42,251 nucleotides of DNA from an uncultured Opitutales bacterium. GTDB taxonomy: Bacteria > Verrucomicrobiota > Verrucomicrobiia > Opitutales > UBA2995. Below the pieces are notes generated by a model. That model was not told the origin of the DNA, made no database searches, and worked only from the letters and a program-made list of their open reading frames with translations. A program made the position numbers and the translations under genes. This document shows, one piece after another, positions 10,072 through 17,680 of this stretch. Location of the stretch: positions 1 through 42,251 of the forward strand of contig CALJGU010000298.1 in the NCBI GenBank assembly GCA_938075565.1, given 5' to 3'. Position 1 is the stretch's first letter, and every line of letters begins with the position of its first letter.

Positions 10072-11232
10072 CTATGAAAGTCCCAGAGTTGTTTGCAATG
10101 TTGCAATCAGTCGCTGGTTTTCGGCGGCAGTACCAATGGATATCCTCACATGTTCAGGGAATCCGTATGGGGCCATCGGCCTTACAATCACCCCCACTTT
10201 TTGCAGCTCTTGAAATACACGCATGCCATCACCCACATTCACCAAGAGAAAGTTCCCAACACTCGGCACATAGGACAGGCGATTTTCTTTGCAGAAGTTG
10301 GTGAGCATTTGAAGCCCTGCATCATTACACTCGCGGCTGGCATTGACAAATTCATCATCGTCAAGCGCAGCAATCGCAGCCACCTGAGCCACAGCGTTTA
10401 CATTGAATGGCTCACGGACACGGTTCATCAAGGAAGCGCATTCAGCGCTACAGTAACCATAACCCACCCGAAAACCTGCGAGCCCATAAATTTTGGAAAA
10501 CGTCCGAGTGCAAATGACTTTGCGTCCTTCTTCGATTAGAGGTCGGAGATCCACTGGATCTTCCAGGTATTCAGCGTACGCTTCATCCACTACGAAAATA
10601 ACATGCTCAGGCAGTGAACGCGCGAAGTCTAAAATCTCATCTGCTGGATTCAACGTACCCGTAGGATTATTCGGAGCAGGCAGGAATACCAACTTGGTGC
10701 GTTCATTTACCGCCGCTGCCATCGCAGCCAAATCGTGAGTGAAATTCACTAGTGGAACTTCAACGGGATGGGCCTGAAACAAGAGAGTAATCAGTTTGTA
10801 TACGATAAACGCCTGTTCTCCCATCACCACCTCATCCCCTGCTTTCAAGAACGCATGGCCGATGAGCTCAATGACTTCGTTCGATCCGTTTCCAAAGACA
10901 AATTGGTCAGGTGCCAAGCCAAGCTTTTCGGATAGCTTTTGTCGCAATAAATAACAGCCACCATCTGGATAAAGATAAGTCTCATCCAAAAACGATCTTA
11001 CGGCCTCTAATGCTTTGGGCGAAGCCCCTAGGGGATTCTCATTCGAGGCAAGCTTGATCGTTGTGGATGGATCTATGCCAAACTCTCGAACGACCAGGTC
11101 AATGGGTTTACCAGGCTCGTAGATCGGCTGCTTTAGGACCGAGGGATTAGCAAGATCCGTGAAACGAAGGTTGTCAGATGGCATATTTGAATATGGCAAT
11201 AGGTAACAATTAGCACCATAACTCAAACGCAA
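10072..11232 (-). CDS. hisC: Histidinol-phosphate aminotransferase; start possibly at the internal ATG (MPSDNLRF)
   Basis: KLASNENPLGASPKALEAV, VFLPAPNNPTGT, FVVDEAYAEY, RTFSKIYGLAGFRVGYG. Confidence 0.9.
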   Translation of the reverse strand: MRLSYGANCYLLPYSNMPSDNLRFTDLANPSVLKQPIYEPGKPIDLVVREFGIDPSTTIKLASNENPLGASPKALEAVRSFLDETYLYPDGGCYLLRQKLSEKLGLAPDQFVFGNGSNEVIELIGHAFLKAGDEVVMGEQAFIVYKLITLLFQAHPVEVPLVNFTHDLAAMAAAVNERTKLVFLPAPNNPTGTLNPADEILDFARSLPEHVIFVVDEAYAEYLEDPVDLRPLIEEGRKVICTRTFSKIYGLAGFRVGYGYCSAECASLMNRVREPFNVNAVAQVAAIAALDDDEFVNASRECNDAGLQMLTNFCKENRLSYVPSVGNFLLVNVGDGMRVFQELQKVGVIVRPMAPYGFPEHVRISIGTAAENQRLIATLQTTLGLS

Positions 11233-11234
11233 AA

Positions 11235-12122
11235 ATGAATCTATTTCTCACTGGCGCATCTGGCCTGCTTGGCCACGCACTTGCCTCCGCCTTTCTCGAT
11301 GCGGGTTGGACCGTCCACGCTAGCTCTCACACCAAGCAACCACTAGATCCAAGACTGCAGCTGTATCCTTGCGACCTTTCGCAAACCCATGCCTTAAGAC
11401 CGCCTCTGGAAACCGTTCAAGCTGACGCCATCATCAATGCTGCAGCCATCACCATCCCAGCAGAATGCGCAAAGGCCCCAAATCTATCGAGAGCCCTCAA
11501 CATAAACCTCCCAACCACGCTGGCTGAATTCGCGGCGGAAAATAAAACACGCTTGATCCACTTCTCCACCGACATGGTCTTCGACGGCAAAGCCGAGAAC
11601 TACGCAGAGAATAGTCCGCCGAACCCGACCAACCTCTATGGCGAGCATAAGCTTGAATCCGAAAATCGAATACAAGAACTATACCCCGAGGCGTGCATCG
11701 TCAGACTGCCATTACTGATGGGCAACAGCCCAGCTGGAACGCGCTCTGTTCATGAAGCTCTCTGGAGCCAATGGAGCCAGGGAGCAACGACTCCTCTTTT
11801 CGAGGACGAGTGGCGTACTCCCGTCTCGGTATGCAATGTTGCATCGTTGACGAAGGAACTCTTTGCAACGCCCACCATTCAAGGCCTCTTCCATTGGGCA
11901 GGCCCCACTCATTTGAATCGCTGGGAGATGGGGAATCTTATCGCCGATAAACTGGGCGTACCCAAGAATTTGCTACAACGAACGTTAGCTCGCGATTTCC
12001 CTCAATTCAAAGATCGTCCACTCAACCTAACGATGGACAGCTCCAAACTAAAGGTGTTGGTCCAAACAGAACCAGCACCTTTTGAAAATCAATTAGAGGA
12101 CTTGAGAGTCCTGAGGTCTTAA
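11235..12122 (+). CDS. SDR-family sugar reductase, RmlD (dTDP-4-dehydrorhamnose reductase)-like
   Basis: MNLFLTGASGLLGHALASAF, INAAAIT, FSTDMVFDG, PTNLYGEHKLESE. Confidence 0.8.
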   Translation: MNLFLTGASGLLGHALASAFLDAGWTVHASSHTKQPLDPRLQLYPCDLSQTHALRPPLETVQADAIINAAAITIPAECAKAPNLSRALNINLPTTLAEFAAENKTRLIHFSTDMVFDGKAENYAENSPPNPTNLYGEHKLESENRIQELYPEACIVRLPLLMGNSPAGTRSVHEALWSQWSQGATTPLFEDEWRTPVSVCNVASLTKELFATPTIQGLFHWAGPTHLNRWEMGNLIADKLGVPKNLLQRTLARDFPQFKDRPLNLTMDSSKLKVLVQTEPAPFENQLEDLRVLRS

Positions 12123-12215
12123 CCGTTTTTATTCGAGCGACTAGTGTTGTAGTCAGTAGCTTTTGCAGGAGCTAGTCGATTCGAACGAGTCGTATTGTGG
12201 TTCGCTGCCGATTTT
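12119..12215 (-). other. 3' portion only: see the Hcp-like pseudogene feature 12119-12215 extended upstream; minus-strand ATG at 12213-12215 is out of frame with the body... region between ATG and body
   Basis: Placeholder for the start region: ATG 12215-12213 reads ATG AAC TAA, whereas the body is open one frame over. Confidence 0.2.
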
Positions 12216-12569
12216 TGAACCTGACCAAATTGCTCACGGTGCTTAAAGCGTAGCTTTACTACCTCTTGTTGTCCTTTTTTCTGAATGGAAACCACCTTCA
12301 CATTCTTCAACAGAAATTGTTTCCCATTTTCAGCAAGCGCCATCTCACCGATTTCATCACCAGAATTTTGGGACTTGGCTAGCAAGGGCGAGGACTTATC
12401 GATACGTTTGGTGAAGGAGACAGTTCCTCCAGCAGCGGCTCGTTTATTACTTGTACTTTCTGGAGCCATCCAGCGAATGGGTCCAACTTCCGAGGCATTA
12501 CTCTTATCAATGGCTTCACCTTTGATATCGCCAATTTTTATATAACTAGCGCTGAAGAGTGAGCTGGAA
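12119..12569 (-). pseudogene. Secreted Hcp-family (T6SS tube-like) protein body
   Basis: In-frame extension upstream of the listed ORF gives ...SASYIKIGDIKGEAIDKSNASEVGPIRWMAPESTSNKRAAAGGTVSFTKRIDKSSPLLAKSQNSGDEIGEMALAENGKQFLLKNVKVVSIQK, Hcp-like. Open frame continues to about 12228 on the high side of 12600 (12628) through LTAFVVSAALFSLISSSLFSA without an ATG. Confidence 0.65.
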
Positions 12570-12641
12570 ATGAGCGAGAACAGGGCTGCAGATACAACGA
12601 AGGCAGTTAGTTCATAGTACGTATGGGATTAAGTTAGGAAA

Positions 12642-12660
12642 GGAGCTATAAATAAGCTCC
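12642..12660. repeat. Small inverted repeat between the Hcp-like gene and the RNA methyltransferase
   Basis: GGAGCT-ATAAATA-AGCTCC. Confidence 0.5.
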
Positions 12661-12709
12661 TTACTCTCGAAAAAACGATCGTTATTTGAAACCCGTTTTT
12701 TACGGATTG

Positions 12710-13930
12710 TTACACGGACTTTTCCAAAGTCGCCACGTTTTCGATGTGCCTGGTCTGCGGGAAAAGGTCAAATGGCTGCAATTTCGTGATCTTATAGCCT
12801 GCCTCCAGAAACTTCGCCAAATCACGCATATGGGTCGCCGGATCGCAGCTAACATACACTACTCGAGCTGGGCCAAAAGCAAACAACTGCTCAAGAAATT
12901 CCTCGCTACAGCCCTTGCGCGGCGGATCCACAATCACAACCGATTCATCGGCTGGATGGGCAATATTAGCAAACAAGTGCGCGGCATCGCCGACTTGGAA
13001 GGTGCAATTCTCAAGACTATTTAGCGCCGCATTGGCGCGGGCATACTCAACTGATTTTTCGCTGATCTCGATCCCTACCGCTTGCTCAAAATGGCGCCCT
13101 GCATAAAGTGCAAACAACCCTGACCCGCAATAAGTATCCAATAGATAGCGCACGCCTTCTCCTTGAGCCTCCTGTAGAACATGCTCAGCAAGAAGGGGAA
13201 GTATGAACGGATTGTTTTGGAAAAACTCACTGGCCTTAAAGCGAAATACTACATCATCAACGACTTCCGTGACAATGGCTTTGAAGTCGGTTTCCACCCC
13301 TTCCTGCACATGCCGAAGGAGAATGGTTGCTCCGTTTTTATAGTTCTTAAAGTTATCAAACACATTCTGCCGAGCTTTTGGCAGTTCCTCATTAATTTCG
13401 TCGGTGGCAATCGGGCACTGCTCCACATCCACCAGGCGATTCCGACGGCCCACTTCAAGGAATCCTATTTTGAAGTCCTTTCCTGCACGTGGTTTTTGGA
13501 AATGAGGAGTCAGCTTGGAGCGGTAGCCAAATGGCTTTGGAGAACCAATGGCAGGCTCCACAGTGTAGCCTTCACCAATCTGGCGATCAACCAACTCCTG
13601 GACGTGGCTCGTTTTAATTCTCAGCTGTCCCTCGTAGTTCAAATTCTGATACTGGCACCCGCCGCAGAGTCCAAAAAGGTTGCAGCTCGGTTCAACCCGG
13701 TCCGGAGAGGGCTCCAAAACTTCAACCAAGTCGGCATCCGAGTAATTGGCATGATTACGATAGACACGAGCCTTCACCCGTTCACCTGGAAGAGCAAAGG
13801 GCACCATCAGCACCCATCCATCCACGCGTCCAACGCCCTGGCCGAGATTGGTCAGATTGTCGATATCGACATCCACCTCTTCGTGGTATTGAAATTTTCC
13901 TTCACGGAATCCTCTAGGTGCTTTGGGCAT
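12710..13930 (-). CDS. TRAM-domain class I SAM-dependent RNA (uracil-C5) methyltransferase, TrmA/RlmD family
   Basis: TRAM-like N-terminus (VDIDNLTNLGQGVGRVDGWVLMVPFALPGERV), CNLFGLCGGCQYQNL, DTYCGSGLFALYAG, VDPPRKGCSEEFL, VYVSCDPATHMRDL. Confidence 0.93.
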   Translation of the reverse strand: MPKAPRGFREGKFQYHEEVDVDIDNLTNLGQGVGRVDGWVLMVPFALPGERVKARVYRNHANYSDADLVEVLEPSPDRVEPSCNLFGLCGGCQYQNLNYEGQLRIKTSHVQELVDRQIGEGYTVEPAIGSPKPFGYRSKLTPHFQKPRAGKDFKIGFLEVGRRNRLVDVEQCPIATDEINEELPKARQNVFDNFKNYKNGATILLRHVQEGVETDFKAIVTEVVDDVVFRFKASEFFQNNPFILPLLAEHVLQEAQGEGVRYLLDTYCGSGLFALYAGRHFEQAVGIEISEKSVEYARANAALNSLENCTFQVGDAAHLFANIAHPADESVVIVDPPRKGCSEEFLEQLFAFGPARVVYVSCDPATHMRDLAKFLEAGYKITKLQPFDLFPQTRHIENVATLEKSV

Positions 13931-13994
13931 AATGTACTCGAAAGGCAGGAAGTGAAGCCCTACGGTGCGCCCATATCAATACTCGAATCAACCA

Positions 13995-14798
13995 ATGCCT
14001 CTGACAACCATTGATAGTCTCCAGAATCCACGCGTCAAACGCGCCAAAGCTCTGTCCCAAAAACGGCAACGAGATCGGGAAGGTTTATTTCTCTTGGAGG
14101 GGGAACGCGAGTTAGCACGCGGCCTTGCGGCTGGTATTGAAAGTACACAGATTATGCTCTGCCCTGAACTCTTTAAGCATGGGCAGGCCTCTGAGCACCT
14201 GCACGAGGAACTTATATCAGGAGATGTTCCTGTCATATATCTCGCTAAAAATGTCTTCGAACATTGCTCCTACCGGGAAAATCCCGACGGATTCCTTGCC
14301 GCCTGCAGGACATTTAGCCGTTCGCTTGAGGACATTAAACTATCCGACAACCCGCTCCTGCTCGTTCTCGAATCCGTCGAAAAACCAGGCAACCTCGGGA
14401 CCATCCTACGCACAGCGGATGCCACTGGTGTTGATGCCTTGATTCTCAATGACCCCATCACAGACATATTTAACCCCAATGTCATTCGTGCTTCAGCGGG
14501 TGTGGTTTTCAATGTCCCCACGATCATAGCGTCGCCAGAGGAGACACAATATTACTTAAAATCTCAATGTATCCAGTCCATAGCTACAACGCCTGATACA
14601 TCCACCCTCTACTACGATGTGGCGTTAAACAAACCCTCCGCTATTCTCATGGGCAGCGAGAAAGACGGACTTTCCAATTTTTGGTTGAAGGAAGCCGACA
14701 TAAAAACCAGATTACCTATGTCGGGCCAGGCGGACTCTTTAAATGTCAGCGTTACAACCGCCATCATGCTGTATGAAGCCATTCGGCAGCGTACTTAA
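13995..14798 (+). CDS. TrmH/SpoU-family RNA 2'-O-methyltransferase
   Basis: SLQNPRVKRAKALSQKRQRDREGLFLLEGERELARGL, VLESVEKPGNLGTILRTADATGVDALIL, LMGSEKDGLS, LPMSGQADSLNVSVTTAIMLYE. Confidence 0.9.
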   Translation: MPLTTIDSLQNPRVKRAKALSQKRQRDREGLFLLEGERELARGLAAGIESTQIMLCPELFKHGQASEHLHEELISGDVPVIYLAKNVFEHCSYRENPDGFLAACRTFSRSLEDIKLSDNPLLLVLESVEKPGNLGTILRTADATGVDALILNDPITDIFNPNVIRASAGVVFNVPTIIASPEETQYYLKSQCIQSIATTPDTSTLYYDVALNKPSAILMGSEKDGLSNFWLKEADIKTRLPMSGQADSLNVSVTTAIMLYEAIRQRT

Positions 14799-14826
14799 TT
14801 CCCCCATAAATTTTACTCCCTCATAA

Positions 14827-15983
14827 ATGACCGAAAATAATCTTTCGGAGTCCTATGATGATTCCCCCTCCAATGATACCCAGGATACACCGGAAAATCC
14901 TCCTCCTCCTCCTCCTGAAATACCATTAACTAGTGAACCAACCATTTACAAATTTTCCTTCACCGGGACAACCGGTGAGTACTTCCGCATTTGGATTGTT
15001 AATTTGTTTCTCACAATCATCACGTTAGGAGTTTTCCTCGCGTGGGCAAAAGTAAGACAGAGGAAGTACCTCTACGGAAATACCTGGTTGGACAATGACA
15101 ATTTTGGATTTCATGGCAGACCAGTTGCTATCCTTACAGACTACTTTATCTTTTTGTGGGTCTCATACTATACTCTCAAGGAGGCTATTTGAATGTATTT
15201 ATCCCGTTTACGGTATTGCTCATCTTTATTATCTTATACCCTTTTCTTGCCTATAAAGCCATTCGGTTCCGTGCCCGATACTCATCCTATCGAAACATCC
15301 GATTTCATTTTGTGGGAGAACTTCATGTCGCTTATATTCGATACCTCGTCTGGGCCTTGTTGATCCCATTTAAGTTTGGTCTCATTATTCCATACATTGC
15401 TTACCTTAAGAAAGAATACCTAGTAAACTTCATGCTATTTGGCAGACGTCCATTTTGGTTTCATGGCGAGGCCGGACATTTCTTTCCAGCTTACTTCATC
15501 GGAGGGATCATCATGATAAGTGGCTATGTTTTAGTCTTCATAGGACTCTTCTCCCTGGTTTATCCTTCGATCTTGAGTCCGCAGGATGCTGCAGAACCCA
15601 GTAACACCAAGTGGATAGTCGCAACTGTCTTTATTTATGCGGTTATCATGGTGGCCTATTCTATTGGCCGTTCGGTGATCTTTACCATGATCCAGAACTA
15701 TTCCTGGCAACATATCAAAATGGGCGGACGCATATCTTTCAGGTCCAATTACCGGATCGGAGCCTACACGCTAGTGCAACTTACTAATTTATTAGCTATT
15801 GTAGGCAGTCTTGGATTGGCCATTCCTTGGGCCACAATACGGAGGCCCCGCTTTCTAATGGAGAACCGCTACATCACCGCTGATCTGGGAAAACTTGGTG
15901 AAACACTTGAGCATGCAACTAAACATGAAGCAGCCATAGGCGATGCTGCTATCGAATATCTGGACTTTGACATAGGGCTATGA
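14827..15983 (+). pseudogene. DUF898 (YjgN-like) membrane protein split by a 1-nt frameshift near 15151-15160
   Basis: ORF 14827-15192 (YKFSFTGTTGEYFRIWIVNLFLTIITLGVFLAWAKVRQRKYLYGNTWLDNDNFGFHGRP) continues in another frame as ORF 15156-15983 (LAYKAIRFRARYSSYRNIRFHF...). Confidence 0.85.
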
Positions 15984-17017
15984 AGACGTTTACTGCAATT
16001 CGTTTTGACGGCAGCCGAAGCTCGGGAATCCCAGCAGAAGTTACAATCCTTGAAGATACGCAAATAGAGGTTGTTTGTGAAGATCAGGCAGAAGTAATTA
16101 AATTATCCGAGTGCCGGATGGACCCACCACTTGCTAATATCCGACGCGTTGTCGCATTGCCGGATGGATCCCATCTCGAAACTGAAAACCTGGAGATTTT
16201 TGATAAACTCTACAGAAAACGTCACCAAAAAATCGGGATGAGGCTAGTATTCTGGCTAGAGAGTAAATGGCCCTTAGTAGGCATTTGTGTCTTGGGACTC
16301 ATAATCTCTCTGATTTCAGCCTTCGTTTGAGGCATACCGGCTGTTGCGAGGGTCGTTGCAAAATCGTCTCCAGTGGAATGGAATGATGCTCTGGGCAATG
16401 GCACGATGGAAGCACTGGATGAATACTTCATGGAAACAAGTGAACTGAGTGAAGAAGACAAAGATAAATACACGACTTGGTTCGATGAGCTAAAAATAGA
16501 TTTCCCAAGTGATCATGACTTGGAAATTAATTTCCGCGCTTCATTCATGGGTCCCAACGCTCTTGCTCTGCCCAACGGAATGATTGTTATTACCGATTCG
16601 CTTATCGAGCTGATGGATGATCGTGAAGAGTTTGAAGCTGTCATGGTACATGAAATAGCTCATGTTTTAGAGCGGCATTCGCTTCAAATGGTCCTTCGGG
16701 ATGCTGGAGTATTTATCTTCGTCTCAGTTGTTCTGGGTGATGCTTCTACCGTAACAACCTTGTCAGCATCCATCCCTTATATGTTGGTGGAAAACGGCTA
16801 CTCACGAAAAATAGAATCTGAAGCCGACCTTGTATCCGGACAATGGCTACAATCAAAATACGGAAGTACGGAATCTCTCAAGTCCATCCTCACCAAGCTG
16901 TATGAATCATCGGAAGGAGCAGAATTGCCTGAGATGATATCAACACATCCGGATCTTGAAAATCGGATCATGCTTTTGGAGGAAACTTTTTCTCTTCCGG
17001 AAGACTCCGAAGAGTAG
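15980..17017 (+). pseudogene. M48-family metallopeptidase with N-terminal domain and TM helix, interrupted by an in-frame TGA at 16328-16330
   Basis: ORFs 15980-16330 and 16373-17017 share a frame: ...LVGICVLGLIISLISAFV*GIPAVARVVAKSSPVEWNDALGNGT...; HEIAH zinc motif downstream. Confidence 0.8.
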
Positions 17018-17131
17018 TAAGGCCCGGGTACGTCCCACTGGGCGTGAATCTTTTTTGAATCTTTTTCTAAGAAAAGGGGCGTATCAGGTGTTAGCTCTGT
17101 AAATGAACCCCCCACAAAACACTGATTCACC

Positions 17132-17680
17132 ATGCCGCCGGACGTAGAAGAAAGCCAATGGGCGTGGGTGCAGAAAGCGATGGAGCTACACCAATCCGCC
17201 TTAATTCGTTATGCCCAGCAAATTTTGCGGGATGGCGATCAAGCCCGGGATGCCGTGCAGGAAGCATTTATAAAACTCTGCAAGGAATCTCCTGACCACA
17301 TCGCCGACCACCTACTCCCTTGGCTCTTCCGCGTCGTTCGCAATCAGTGTCTCAACATCCTTAGAAAGGAAAAACGCATGAGTCACTTAGACAATCTGGA
17401 TACCGTCAGCGTCCAGAATAACCCAGCCGACGATCACCCAAAAGAACAACGGAAACGCGAGGCCATCACCTCCCTATTCGAATTAGTCGATACCCTACCC
17501 ACTAAACAACGCGAGCTAGTCCTGCTCAAATTCCAACAGGACTTCAGCTACCAGGAAATCAGCGACGTCACCGGCCTTTCGGTCAGCAACGTCGGCTACA
17601 TCCTACACCAGGCCATCCGCTCCCTGAAACAATCATGGGAAGCCCTAGAAACCGCCCCCACCGGAGGAACCCTATCATGA
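17132..17680 (+). CDS. ECF-type RNA polymerase sigma factor
   Basis: ALIRYAQQILRDGDQARDAVQEAFIKLCKE, LPWLFRVVRNQCLNILRKEKR, LPTKQRELVLLKFQQDFSYQEISDVTGLSVSNVGYILHQAIRSL. Confidence 0.92.
   Translation: MPPDVEESQWAWVQKAMELHQSALIRYAQQILRDGDQARDAVQEAFIKLCKESPDHIADHLLPWLFRVVRNQCLNILRKEKRMSHLDNLDTVSVQNNPADDHPKEQRKREAITSLFELVDTLPTKQRELVLLKFQQDFSYQEISDVTGLSVSNVGYILHQAIRSLKQSWEALETAPTGGTLS

Noticed and set aside
12119-12215. Small separate feature entry for the Hcp-like start region
   Set aside because: Coordinates in that entry are unreliable and it should be ignored; the out-of-frame ATG lies near 12613-12615 and the pseudogene spans about 12119-12615
13181-14014. 277-aa + strand ORF
   Set aside because: Lies antisense over the well-supported TrmA/RlmD-type gene and has no recognisable protein character
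16328-16330. Selenocysteine or code reassignment at the M48 TGA
   Set aside because: TGA ends other genes normally, no selenoprotein logic at a TM boundary; a point mutation or error is simpler
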